Shown here: in pieces, positions 8,562 through 16,871 of the stretch
Position numbering within the stretch: position 1 is the first letter of the stretch
Layout of the letters: every line of letters starts with the position of its first letter
Origin: Alloyangia pacifica
Lineage (GTDB): Bacteria; Pseudomonadota; Alphaproteobacteria; Rhodobacterales; Rhodobacteraceae
Assembly (NCBI RefSeq): GCF_003111685.1
Contig: NZ_CP022195.1
Location: forward strand, 1 to 64,000
Direction: 5' to 3'
DNA: 64,000 bases
Program-made: the position numbers and the translations under genes
The notes under the pieces: model-generated
What the model saw: only the letters and a program-made list of their open reading frames with translations
What the model was told of the DNA's origin: nothing
Databases searched by the model: none

Positions 8562-9263
8562 ATGCGAAGCCTGCGCGCTTATCGGGCGGAGGTGTCTGCG
8601 GACACGTCCGAAGAGGTTCTGAGACTTGTTGGAAGACCCCGCGCAGCGGACCGGAGGTGGCTCTATGCCACCCGTACGAAGCGCCTGTGCGATGTGCTTC
8701 TGGTGACGCTTGCCGCGCCCGTGGTCGTCGCAATCATCGGGATCTGCGCGGCGCTGGTGATACTCGACGGCTCCGGGCCGTTCTACAGCCAGTGGCGGGT
8801 CGGCCGGAACGGCCGCAGCTTCCGACTGTGGAAACTGCGCACAATGGTGCCCGATGCAGAGGCGCTTCTTGCGGACCACCTGCGGAACAATCCGGAGGCC
8901 CGGCGAGAGTGGCAGGAAAAACAGAAGCTTGCCGTGGATCCTCGGATCACCGCCGTGGGCCGCTTCCTGCGCATGTCCTCGCTGGACGAGTTGCCGCAAG
9001 TGTACAACGTTCTCCGGGGTGACATGAGCCTCGTCGGGCCGCGACCGATCCTGCCCGAGCAGGTCCCGCTCTATTCCGGAAGTGTTTATTACCGGCTGCG
9101 GCCGGGGCTGACCGGACCCTGGCAGGTCTCTGTGCGCAACGCCGGCGCCTTTCAGGACAGGGTGCGCCACGACGAGGATTATTTCCTGACCATCTCTCCG
9201 GGAACGGATTTGAAGATCATTCTGAAAACGGTCTCAGCCATCCTGCGAGGCACCGGACAATAG
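8562..9263 (+). CDS. ExoY/WbaP-type undecaprenyl-phosphate sugar phosphotransferase (priming enzyme)
   Basis: A 233-residue monotopic membrane protein of the bacterial sugar transferase family. It has the membrane hairpin (KRLCDVLLVTLAAPVVVAI), then WKLRTMVPDAE, the catalytic Asp-Glu in SSLDELPQ, DMSLVGPRP and the terminal RPGLTGPWQV block. The enzyme moves a sugar-1-phosphate, usually galactose or glucose, from a nucleotide sugar onto undecaprenyl phosphate. This is the first step of repeat-unit assembly on the inner membrane. It lacks the extra N-terminal membrane bundle of WbaP/WcaJ, so it is the short ExoY form. ATG 8562 is chosen over an upstream GTG because AAAGGTGA lies 6 bases ahead. 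Confidence 0.85.
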   Translation: MRSLRAYRAEVSADTSEEVLRLVGRPRAADRRWLYATRTKRLCDVLLVTLAAPVVVAIIGICAALVILDGSGPFYSQWRVGRNGRSFRLWKLRTMVPDAEALLADHLRNNPEARREWQEKQKLAVDPRITAVGRFLRMSSLDELPQVYNVLRGDMSLVGPRPILPEQVPLYSGSVYYRLRPGLTGPWQVSVRNAGAFQDRVRHDEDYFLTISPGTDLKIILKTVSAILRGTGQ

Positions 9264-9328
9264 GGGTATTCTGCCACGCGTAGGTGATTTGATTTCGGTT
9301 CGGTGACTCGTTCTTGGGGGAATAAAAC

Positions 9329-9556
9329 ATGTGGTCGAATTTTATCGGCTTCGGTCTGATTATTTACGGTTTGGTGCTGTTGATCTTCCTCAAGAACAGC
9401 TTTCGAGAGTTTTCCGGAAGAGTTCGCGTTCCGGCTCTCGCGGTGCTTGCCAATTTTATGCTGTGTCTTCTGTGGCCTCTCACGCTGCTGGGATTTGCCA
9501 TTCTTTCCCGCCCCAGGGGGGAAAGATCCTCCGGCCTCGGCAGCAGCCTGCGGAGG
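9329..9556 (+). CDS. Possible small membrane protein without a proper end
   Basis: A good ribosome-binding context (GGGGGAAT) precedes ATG 9329. The product begins with two clear membrane helices (IGFGLIIYGLVLLIFL and LAVLANFMLCLLWPLTLLGF) separated by a basic loop. Such short two-helix proteins occur in EPS loci, but I do not recognise the family. The frame has no stop before 11068 because it runs on antisense to the flippase gene, where it is clearly non-coding. The true stop may have been lost by mutation or rearrangement at the junction near 9500-9560. The end given here is the point where the convergent flippase gene begins. Confidence 0.35.
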
Positions 9557-11095
9557 TCAGCGCGGGCTGCGGCGGTTGCGGAGCTGCGCGAGCATTCGGG
9601 CGAGCTCGGTTTCGGGGCCGTCGGGCCGGCCCGCGCCGCGCCACAGAAGCGCCAGAACTCCGGCGTAGAGCCCCAGCGCCAGGAGCAGCTCCGCGGCAAG
9701 TTGGACGATCAGCAGGGCCCGGCTGTCGAGCGGGCCGATGGCCCATTTCAGCCCGCAGACCCCGAGGGTGACGACGCAAAGGCCAAGCGCCGGGCGCAGG
9801 TTGGCGCGCAGCTGCGCCCCGATGCCGAGGCCGATCAGCCGCCGGACCAGCTCGAGGTCGACGAAGAGCACCAGGACCGTCGTGAGGCCCCGCGCCGCGA
9901 CGACGCCCGGCAGGCCATAGAGCGCCAGGGCGAGCAGGATGAGCGGCAGGCGCAGGATCAGCACCACCATGTCGCGCCAGAACAGCCGGCGGGTCTCGCC
10001 GCAGGCCATGGCCAGCGGATGCGCGAGGGTGCCGAGGGTCTGCAGGGCGAGAGCGACCGAGAGCCAACGCACGATGTAGACCGCGTCCTGCCACTCGGCG
10101 TTGAACAGCGCCGCGATCAGCGTGTCGGCGGTCAGCGCGAAACAGATCCCGACGAAAAGCGACACGGTGTTGGTGAGCGCCCGGGCGCGCTGGTAGGCGC
10201 AGCGAACGCGGGCGGGATCGGCGGCGGCCTCGGGGCTCTTGAGCACCGCGGCGAGGCCGGGAAAGGCGATCTTGCGGATCGGCAGCATGAGCTCGCGCGT
10301 CGGCATGAGCGCGAGGTTCTGGCCAAGCTGGAACAGGCCGAGCTGCGGCACCGGGAGCCACTTGCCGATGAAGAGCGGATCGAGACGCGAGTTCACCGTG
10401 TTCAGCAGCTGGCTCAGGGTCATCCAGAGCGAGAAACCCCAGATGTCGGGGAGCGCCTGCAGCGACAGTCTCGGGCGGTAGCGCAGGAGCACGAAGGAGA
10501 GGAGCGCCCCGAGGGCGGCCTCGAAGACCGAGCCGATGATGAGCGCCCAGTAGTTTCGCAACCAGACCGCCAGGGCGATCATCACCGCGGCACCGACGAG
10601 TTTCTGGATCACGCTGAGCAGGAACTCGAAGCGGAAGTTCAGCCGGCGTTGCTGGACGAAGGTCTGCGGGCTGGCCATCCCGGCGAGGGCGGGTTGCAGG
10701 CTCAGCGCCAGCAGGATGTCGGCCAGCCGCGGGTCGTCGTAGACCTTTGCAAGCGGCAGAGCGAGGCCGGCCATGGCCAGCGACAGCGCGAGCCCGCGCA
10801 GCAGGCCCAGCGTCCAGACCGTGTCGATGGCCCGGCTGTCGGCCTGTCCGGTGCCGATCAGCGCCTCGCCGAGCTGCATGTCGGTCACCGAGGTCAGCAG
10901 CACCATCACCGTCGCCGCGATGGCGACGATGCCGTAATCCTCGGGCGAGAGGAACCAGGCGATCACGATGGTCGCGCCCGTCTTGACCAGCGTGATCAGC
11001 AGTCGCGCCGCGGTGAGCCAGGCCGCGCCGCGAAAGAGCTTGCCGGTCAGCCCGCCGGGGGCCGGTGAAAGCGCCTCTGCGCCGGTCTGGGTCAT
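9557..11095 (-). CDS. Polysaccharide flippase, Wzx/MATE-like (lipopolysaccharide biosynthesis family)
   Basis: A 512-residue integral membrane protein with about 12-14 hydrophobic helices and the family start GKLFRGAAWLTAARLLITLVK, followed by FLSPEDYGIVAIA and a middle QQRRLNFRFEF segment. These match the PST/WzxC-ExoT branch, which flips undecaprenyl-linked repeat units across the inner membrane. The ATG at 11095 overlaps the stop of the upstream pyruvyltransferase gene (ATGA), so translation is coupled. A longer in-frame extension further upstream lies inside that gene and is not used. It is the last gene of the reverse block. Confidence 0.85.
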   Translation of the reverse strand: MTQTGAEALSPAPGGLTGKLFRGAAWLTAARLLITLVKTGATIVIAWFLSPEDYGIVAIAATVMVLLTSVTDMQLGEALIGTGQADSRAIDTVWTLGLLRGLALSLAMAGLALPLAKVYDDPRLADILLALSLQPALAGMASPQTFVQQRRLNFRFEFLLSVIQKLVGAAVMIALAVWLRNYWALIIGSVFEAALGALLSFVLLRYRPRLSLQALPDIWGFSLWMTLSQLLNTVNSRLDPLFIGKWLPVPQLGLFQLGQNLALMPTRELMLPIRKIAFPGLAAVLKSPEAAADPARVRCAYQRARALTNTVSLFVGICFALTADTLIAALFNAEWQDAVYIVRWLSVALALQTLGTLAHPLAMACGETRRLFWRDMVVLILRLPLILLALALYGLPGVVAARGLTTVLVLFVDLELVRRLIGLGIGAQLRANLRPALGLCVVTLGVCGLKWAIGPLDSRALLIVQLAAELLLALGLYAGVLALLWRGAGRPDGPETELARMLAQLRNRRSPR

Positions 11096-12063
11096 CCCCG
11101 GTAGTCGCGGATCACGCCGTCGAGCACGGCCTGGTAGCTCTCCTGCCGCTGGCGCAGCGTGGCCGGATCGCTGAGCGTCGGCGAGGCAGTGGCGGCTTTG
11201 CGCAGGCGGCGCGCGATCAAGGGCCGCTCGGCGCGGAGGCGCAGCGCGAGCTTGGCGCGGCGGGCGCGGCTGCGCGGCGGGGCGCCGGGCGCCGCTGCGG
11301 GGGCCGTGCCGGCTGGCGCAGGGGTAGGGCGGAGGGCGCGGCGCAGGCGGGTGAACTCGGGGAAAAGCTCGTGGAACTCGAGCGCGATCCCGAGGCTCGC
11401 GGCCCAATCTGCCCATTTGTCTCGGTTGATCAGGTTGGAGACGGAGACGGCGATCCAGGGGGTGCGGAAGGCATCGGCAATGATCGCCGCATGCAGCGAC
11501 TCCGCCAGCACCAGAGGGGCGCGGGCGATCTCTTCGATCACCGCGCGGGCCTCGCCGCAGGGCGAGACGTAGCGCAGCCCGGCGCGGCGGCAGACCCGCG
11601 GCCAGTCGTGCCGCGTGGCGCCCGACAGATGCGGGACGAAGAGCGGCTGCGTGCCCGAGCGGGGAATATCGGCAAACTCCGGCAGGCGCGGCAGCATCAT
11701 CGCGGGATCGACGATGCCGATGTCCCGCGGCACCCCCAGCCGCTCGGCCGAGAGCGGCCCGCGCAGGGCGCGGAGATCCCATTGGGCGCGGTCCGACACA
11801 TCGGGGATCCGGCCGTAGCCGGTGCCCGAGCCGACCACCAGCTTGCGCCCCTCCGGCAGGGGCAGCTCGGTGTTGAGGATGGTGCCGACGCCGATCAGCG
11901 TCGCCGCCGTGGTCCAGCTGTTCCAGCCGGGCAGCAGCGCGTCCCAGATCCAGGCATTGAGATCGTCACCGAAGTTGCCCGCGGGGTGGCGAAAATAGAA
12001 AAGCTCCAAAACGCAGTCACCATTGTCAGAGGGCCGGAGGCCCGAACACCACACCGCCCCCAC
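11092..12063 (-). CDS. Polysaccharide pyruvyl transferase family protein
   Basis: A 323-residue cytoplasmic protein with the family hallmark start FRHPAGNFGDDLNAWIW, a central LVVGSGTGYG segment and a C-terminal APLVLAESLHAAIIADA block, as in CsaB/ExoV-type ketal pyruvyltransferases. The expected reaction is adding pyruvate from phosphoenolpyruvate to a sugar of the repeat unit, which would give the polymer extra negative charge. The C-terminal 70 residues are Ala/Pro/Arg-rich and probably unstructured. The start is uncertain: conserved sequence begins about 20 codons in, so a TTG just before LELFYFRH is an alternative. It overlaps the flippase gene by 4 bases. Confidence 0.75.
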   Translation of the reverse strand: MGAVWCSGLRPSDNGDCVLELFYFRHPAGNFGDDLNAWIWDALLPGWNSWTTAATLIGVGTILNTELPLPEGRKLVVGSGTGYGRIPDVSDRAQWDLRALRGPLSAERLGVPRDIGIVDPAMMLPRLPEFADIPRSGTQPLFVPHLSGATRHDWPRVCRRAGLRYVSPCGEARAVIEEIARAPLVLAESLHAAIIADAFRTPWIAVSVSNLINRDKWADWAASLGIALEFHELFPEFTRLRRALRPTPAPAGTAPAAAPGAPPRSRARRAKLALRLRAERPLIARRLRKAATASPTLSDPATLRQRQESYQAVLDGVIRDYRG

Positions 12064-12096
12064 CTCGGGGCGCCTGGCGATTAGTCCCGGAACAAG

Positions 12097-12126
12097 TGAA
12101 TTTTGATTTAATTTTTGTCTGACAAG
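12097..12126 (-). promoter_or_regulatory. AT-rich probable promoter of the pyruvyltransferase-flippase pair
   Basis: Thirty bases of strongly AT-rich sequence lie 30-60 bases upstream of the pyruvyltransferase start in otherwise GC-rich DNA. The reverse strand carries TTGTCA followed by A/T-rich sequence, but no convincing -10 hexamer at standard spacing. The assignment rests on composition and position. Confidence 0.3.
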
Positions 12127-12135
12127 ACTCGGCTC

Positions 12136-12156
12136 CGCCCCGCGGGGTGCGGGGCG
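12136..12156 (-). terminator. GC-rich hairpin downstream of the beta-helix/LamG gene
   Basis: CGCCCCGC and GCGGGGCG form a perfect 8-bp stem with a 5-base loop, 33 bases beyond the stop codon of the reverse-strand gene at 12189. The AT-rich stretch that follows on the reverse strand fits termination. Confidence 0.5.
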
Positions 12157-12188
12157 AAGGCAGGTTGGTCCGGTGGCGGGCCGGAGGC

Positions 12189-14852
12189 TCAGCCCAATTC
12201 GAGGTGCAGCCCGGCGCCGTGGTCATGCGGTGCCTCGCGCATGGTGAAATTGTCGATCTCGCCTGCGAAGCCCTGCGAGCCCCATTGCGTGCCGAACTTG
12301 AAGGTATGGTACCCTAGTGCCGCCGTGGTCCCCGAGGCCGCGACCTCTTGGACGACCGCGCCGTCGACGCTCAGGGCCAGAGTGCCGCTCTGCGAGTCGT
12401 AGCTGACGGTGACATCGTGCCAATCGTGGTCGGCCAGCACGTCGCCATTGGAGCGGACGATGAAGGTGCCCTGATCGGTCTTCATCCAGAAGCGGGCATC
12501 GTCGTCGCGCACCTCGAGGCTCATCGAATGATGCACCCCAAAGACGTTCAGCCCGGTGGGGGCATCGCTGCGCAGCTCGAGCGAGAACTCGAAGCTGTCG
12601 CGCGCGTAGAACTGGTCGAAGCCCTTGTCCACGCTGAGGTGATCGCCCCTGTCAATGCGCAGCGCCCGGCCCGCGCCGTGGTCGATGAAGGCCTCGGAGG
12701 GGACATCGGCAAAGGTCACACCTTGATCGCTGGCATCGGCAACGCTCCCGTGGTCGAAATCGATCTGCAGGAGCACCGGCGGCGCGTCCCGCTCCAGCGC
12801 TTCGGCCCGGAGCTCGGCGTAATGCTCGGCGATCTCGGCGGCGCCGGGCGCTTCGGTGCTCAGTCGCACGTTGCTGATCTGCGTGTCGAGCCCGTCGTTC
12901 CAGCTGTGGCCGAAGGTCAGCCCCCAGTATTTTGCCGGCGCGGTGATGCCCGAGGCCTCGGCCTCGGCGGCAAGCGCGCCGTCGACATAGATGGCGATGG
13001 TCCCGGCGGCATCGCTGAACACGAGGTTGAGGTGATGCGCCGCGCCATCGGCAAAGACGGGATCCTCGGTGATGACCCTGAACAGCCCGTCGTCGGTGGC
13101 GACGTAGAAGGTCACGCGCCCTTCGTCACCGACCGAGGCGCCGAGCGTGCCGAACTGGTGCAGGAAGAAGCCGGAGGCGCCGGGCTCGGGCTTGAGGGTC
13201 ATTTCGTAGTTGAGGCTGGTGAGGTTGAAGAGCTTGCTCTCGGAGCGGCTGAGGGTGAGGCGCGCCTGATCGCCGATCGTGGCCCAGCCGTCGCCCAGGC
13301 TCACCATGTCGGAGGCGGTGACGCTGGTGCCGTGGCTGGAGCTGTCGTGCAGCCCGCCGAGGCCGATCTCGAGGTCGAGCGTCACCGTGTCCTCGATCAC
13401 GACCGTGCGGTGGATGGTGTCGCTGCTGCCGTCGGCGGCGGTGACCTGCAGCGTGTAGCCGTGGCTCCCTGCGGCGCCGAAGTCATGCGAGACGCTGCGC
13501 CCGCTCAGCGAGGTGCCGTCGTCGAAGGTCCACAGGAAGCTATCGGCGCCCGCCCCCCCTTCCGGCCCATGGCTGAGCGAGGCGTCGAGATGCGCCAGCG
13601 ACTTGTCCTGCCGGTCGATGTCGATGTCGGCGACGGCGGTCAGCCGCTCGGGGGTGTCACTCCACCAGGTCAGCCGGCTGCCGGCGACCCCGTTGAGCGC
13701 GCTGTCGGGCTTCAGCATCAGGTCGCGCAGATCGCCTGAGCCGCCGGCCTCGATATTGACGAAATGGCTGTATACATCGCTGCCGTCGCCGGTCTGCGCG
13801 GTGCCGAGCACGGCGTTCCCTGCCACCCCCAAGGTGTTGTGGGCGATGTTGTTCTCGACCACGCTGCCCTCGCCGGTCACCTTGATCCACGAGGTCATGG
13901 TGCCCGTGGTGGTGCTGCCATCGGCGGCGGTCAGATAGCAATCGGGGTTGTTGAGCACGGTGTTGTTGCGCACCACCGCCCCCAGCGTGTCCGCCAGCGT
14001 GATGCCGGACCAGAAGGACGAGTGGATGACATTATGCTCGACCAGCAGGTTCTTGTAGAGAAAGCCGTTTTTCGCGGCATCCTCGTTGCGGCCGAAGATG
14101 CCCTGGTAGGCCTGGCCCGCGCCGGTGTCGAGAATGTTCTCGCGAATGGTGATGTTCTCGTTATTAACCTTGATGTTGGTCCCCCAAATCTGGATGAAAT
14201 CGGGGTGGTTCGCCTCGTAGACCGCGCCGGCGAAATCGTGCAGGTAATTGCCCTCGACCAGCAGGCCCGAAACCCCGGCGATGCGGATGCCGTCGCCCTG
14301 GAACCCCGAGAACTCGTTGCCGGTCACCGTGCCGTCATGGCTGTCCATGAGGGTCAGCCCCTGCAGGAAGCCGGTGGCCCTATTGCCCGAGAAGACGATC
14401 CCCTCGGAGCCGCGGACCACTGCGAGGTTGAGCCCGGCGGTATGGGCGCCCTCGACGCCAAAGACCCCCTCGGCATTGGAGGACATCTCGCAATTGACGA
14501 TCTTGATGTTTTCGCAGTCGCTGATCTGCAGCATGGTGGAGAGCCCGGGGATCTGGCCTTTGGCGGCCTCGAATTTGACCCCCTCGAAGGTGATGTTCTC
14601 GCGGTCGCGCAAGTTCACATGAGTCAGCACCGCGGGGTCCGACGGGTCGGCGGAGGTGATGGTGAGCGGTGCATCCTCGGATTGGTCGAGGTAGTCGCTC
14701 ATCTGCAGCGAATAGCTCGCGCCCGCTTCAAGGCGAATGGTGCCGCCGCCGCTTTTGGCCAGCGTCCAGCAGGCCGCGGCGAATTCCGCCTGGCTGGAAA
14801 CGGTCAAAACGGTCGCACTGCCGTCAAGGAGGGGGGTCTGGTCGTCGCTCAT
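12189..14852 (-). CDS. Parallel beta-helix, PKD and LamG domain surface protein, possibly polysaccharide-active
   Basis: An 887-residue acidic protein. Residues 1 to about 330 form a right-handed parallel beta-helix with repeated NITFEGV, IKIVNCEM, GTVTGNEF and LLVEGNYL turns. This is the fold of pectate lyases, alginate lyases and C5-epimerases. Around 415-495 there is a PKD-like domain (SFLWTFDDGTS). From about 495 to the end come two LamG/concanavalin-like modules (IAIYVDGALAAEA; LALSVDGAVVQE). No signal peptide is visible and the first residues are polar (MSDDQTPLLDG), so type I or another secretion route is inferred. It lies downstream of XrtE but lacks a sorting tail. A role in trimming, binding or epimerising the EPS is plausible. 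Confidence 0.7.
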   Translation of the reverse strand: MSDDQTPLLDGSATVLTVSSQAEFAAACWTLAKSGGGTIRLEAGASYSLQMSDYLDQSEDAPLTITSADPSDPAVLTHVNLRDRENITFEGVKFEAAKGQIPGLSTMLQISDCENIKIVNCEMSSNAEGVFGVEGAHTAGLNLAVVRGSEGIVFSGNRATGFLQGLTLMDSHDGTVTGNEFSGFQGDGIRIAGVSGLLVEGNYLHDFAGAVYEANHPDFIQIWGTNIKVNNENITIRENILDTGAGQAYQGIFGRNEDAAKNGFLYKNLLVEHNVIHSSFWSGITLADTLGAVVRNNTVLNNPDCYLTAADGSTTTGTMTSWIKVTGEGSVVENNIAHNTLGVAGNAVLGTAQTGDGSDVYSHFVNIEAGGSGDLRDLMLKPDSALNGVAGSRLTWWSDTPERLTAVADIDIDRQDKSLAHLDASLSHGPEGGAGADSFLWTFDDGTSLSGRSVSHDFGAAGSHGYTLQVTAADGSSDTIHRTVVIEDTVTLDLEIGLGGLHDSSSHGTSVTASDMVSLGDGWATIGDQARLTLSRSESKLFNLTSLNYEMTLKPEPGASGFFLHQFGTLGASVGDEGRVTFYVATDDGLFRVITEDPVFADGAAHHLNLVFSDAAGTIAIYVDGALAAEAEASGITAPAKYWGLTFGHSWNDGLDTQISNVRLSTEAPGAAEIAEHYAELRAEALERDAPPVLLQIDFDHGSVADASDQGVTFADVPSEAFIDHGAGRALRIDRGDHLSVDKGFDQFYARDSFEFSLELRSDAPTGLNVFGVHHSMSLEVRDDDARFWMKTDQGTFIVRSNGDVLADHDWHDVTVSYDSQSGTLALSVDGAVVQEVAASGTTAALGYHTFKFGTQWGSQGFAGEIDNFTMREAPHDHGAGLHLELG

Positions 14853-14990
14853 CGCGTCAGCTCCAAAGCTCGCATCAAGGTACGAGCCCGGAAATAAGCG
14901 GCGAACTGGGGCTAAACTTGCGCGAATTGAGGCTTTAACGCGCCTTAATGATCGACATTCGTGACCAATTGAGGGGATTGCCGGGAGCGA

Positions 14991-16676
14991 TCAGAGGATG
15001 TGCCAGGCGCCGGTCGTCCAGGCCCAGAGGCCGATGCATCCGTTCGCCACCATATGCGCCGCGATGGCGTCGCTCACCTCGCCCCGGCGGTGGCGCAGCA
15101 GGCACAGCGCCAGCCCCGCAAGCCCCGCGACGAGCCAGCGCTCGTGCAGCGCGGCGAAGGCGAGGCAGGAGAGCGCGGCGGCGAGCACGGGCCGGGGCGC
15201 GAGACGCCGCAGGAGGTAGTCGCGAAAGACCAGCTCCTCGATCACCGGCACCAGCAGCGTACTGCCGAGGAGTCGGCTGCCGATCCAAAGCCCGAGCGCG
15301 GCGCCGGCCAGCGTGCCCTGCGGCGGCGCTCCGGCCTCCGGGCCGGTGGTGATCCAGAGGGCGGCGATGAACCCGCCGACCGCGAGCGCGCGCGGATCGG
15401 GACGCCGGATCAGGCCGCGAAGGGTGGGCAGGACAAGCGCGAGGGCCGCAGCCATGGCCAGCGCGCGCCAAGGATAGAGATGCGCAGGGGTCTGCGAGAG
15501 GGTCGAGGCAACGAGCGCCGATCCCATCATCACCGCAAAGGGCAGAAGCCGCGCGACCTGTGGATCGGCAAGGAGGGGCGGGGGGCGCGCCGCGCCGGGG
15601 CTTGGCCGCGCGGGGCGGTGCAGGACCGGCAGATGCCGCGCCACGAGGATCAGCAGCAGCGCCAGCCCGGTGAAGGCGACCCAGCCCGCGTGGCTGTGGA
15701 ATCCGCCGACCGCCAGCTCGGGATGCCCGTCGAGCCCGATCGCCAGAAGCGCGGCGATGCGCAGGACGTTCAGCCCCCAGCTGAGCGCGAACCCCAGGGG
15801 GTAGAGCGCCAGGACATGGGGGAACCGGAGTTCCCTGCGGAAAAGCAGAAGAAAGAGTGTCGTGAAGAGCGCGACGAGCACGATCCCCTCGACGCCCGCG
15901 CATTGCGGGCCGACGGCGATGACGAAGCCGGGGGTGCCGATCAGCTTTTCGGCGGGCTCGGCCAGCACCTCGTAGCCGAAGACGCCGAGTGTCCGGACCA
16001 CGGCCGCGAAGGTCGCCCCGGTCACCGCCTCGATCCGCCAGAGCGGCTGCAGCAGATCCGCGAGCTCCGGGGCCGCAAGCCCGAGGGCAAGAAGCGCCGC
16101 GAGGGATCCCGCGTGCTGACGCAGGAGAGCCGCCCAGGCGGGGCGAGGGGCAAGCTGGAGCGCGAGGCCGACCGTGCTGAGAACGCCGCCTGAACACCAG
16201 CTCAGCAGGGCAAGGGCGGTGATCCGCGGCCCGGCGGCGTCGCTGAGGAAGGTCCAAGGGGCGAGCACGAGGGCGAGCCCGGCAAGGTTCACCGCCAAGG
16301 CTCGGCCCCTTGGCGATGCGCCCCGCGCCATCAGCGCGCCGAGCACATCGCGCCGGGCCAGCGCGAAGAGGCCGAGGGCGGCGAGGGCGCCGATGGCGCG
16401 CGGCACCATGCGCCCGGCAAAAGCACAGAACCAGGACGGCGCCTGCTCCCGGCAGGTGAAGGGGAAGCCATGCTGATAGGCAAGGCTGATCACCAGAAGC
16501 TCCGCCGCGAGCAAAAGTCCCAGAGCCGCGGGCGCAGGCGCGCGGCGGGGACCGTGGGCGAGGGCGGTCAGCCGCCGCACCGGGGGCGCGCCCCGCGGCG
16601 CGGCGGGCGCCTTGTGAGGGCCATCACCCGGCGCGGTGACGGCGGCGCTCCCAGAAGAGCAGCACGATCGCGGCAA
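14991..16676 (-). CDS. xrtE: Exosortase E fused to a CPBP/CAAX-type protease (VPEID-CTERM system)
   Basis: A 561-residue polytopic protein with two active-site sets. The N-terminal exosortase has Cys259 (VGPQCAGVEG), Arg306 (LNVLRIAAL) and His329 (GGFHSHAGW). The C-terminal domain is a CPBP intramembrane metalloprotease with Glu480-Glu481 and Arg485 (PVIEELVFRDYLL), His511 (FAALHERW) and His541/Asn545 (HMVANG). This architecture is that of exosortase E/protease, which works with VPEID-CTERM proteins, and the substrate gene immediately upstream encodes such a tail. The ATG used gives a 53-base overlap with that gene; GTG at 16580 is an alternative giving 529 residues. The first 35 residues are Pro/Ala-rich and poorly conserved-looking, favouring the shorter form. 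Confidence 0.85.
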   Translation of the reverse strand: MPRSCCSSGSAAVTAPGDGPHKAPAAPRGAPPVRRLTALAHGPRRAPAPAALGLLLAAELLVISLAYQHGFPFTCREQAPSWFCAFAGRMVPRAIGALAALGLFALARRDVLGALMARGASPRGRALAVNLAGLALVLAPWTFLSDAAGPRITALALLSWCSGGVLSTVGLALQLAPRPAWAALLRQHAGSLAALLALGLAAPELADLLQPLWRIEAVTGATFAAVVRTLGVFGYEVLAEPAEKLIGTPGFVIAVGPQCAGVEGIVLVALFTTLFLLLFRRELRFPHVLALYPLGFALSWGLNVLRIAALLAIGLDGHPELAVGGFHSHAGWVAFTGLALLLILVARHLPVLHRPARPSPGAARPPPLLADPQVARLLPFAVMMGSALVASTLSQTPAHLYPWRALAMAAALALVLPTLRGLIRRPDPRALAVGGFIAALWITTGPEAGAPPQGTLAGAALGLWIGSRLLGSTLLVPVIEELVFRDYLLRRLAPRPVLAAALSCLAFAALHERWLVAGLAGLALCLLRHRRGEVSDAIAAHMVANGCIGLWAWTTGAWHIL

Positions 16677-16833
16677 GCGCGGCGATGGCCGCCGTGCCCT
16701 CGAGGGCGCTGATCTCGGGGACCGTGGTCGCGGCGCACCCCGAGAGGCTATCGGGGTTGCAGGCCAAGGCCGGGCCCGCCGCGGTCAGCAGGGCCGCGGC
16801 GAGGGCGGCGAGGGTGCAGGTAAGCGTTTTCAT
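16624..16833 (-). CDS. VPEID-CTERM sorting-signal peptide, the XrtE substrate
   Basis: A 69-residue preprotein. Residues 1-25 are a signal peptide ending GPALA. Residues 26-37 (CNPDSLSGCAAT) are the only extracytoplasmic sequence. VPEISALEG then starts the sorting tail, with a hydrophobic helix (TAAIAALAAIVLLFW) and a basic end (ERRRHRAG). This is the VPEID-CTERM pattern recognised by exosortase E, encoded immediately downstream with a possible 53-base overlap. ATG 16833 has AAGGAG about 8 bases ahead. After processing, only about a dozen residues with two cysteines would remain ahead of the tail, so the product is a very small peptide. Confidence 0.8.
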   Translation of the reverse strand: MKTLTCTLAALAAALLTAAGPALACNPDSLSGCAATTVPEISALEGTAAIAALAAIVLLFWERRRHRAG

Positions 16834-16871
16834 TCGGAAACTCCTTCGATGGGGCTGGCTCCGGACGGGGC

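Noticed and set aside
9557..11068. A forward reading frame continuing the small membrane ORF for over 500 codons
   Set aside because: It lies exactly antisense to the flippase gene, has Gln/Arg/Glu-rich low-complexity sequence typical of a GC-rich shadow and no family resemblance.
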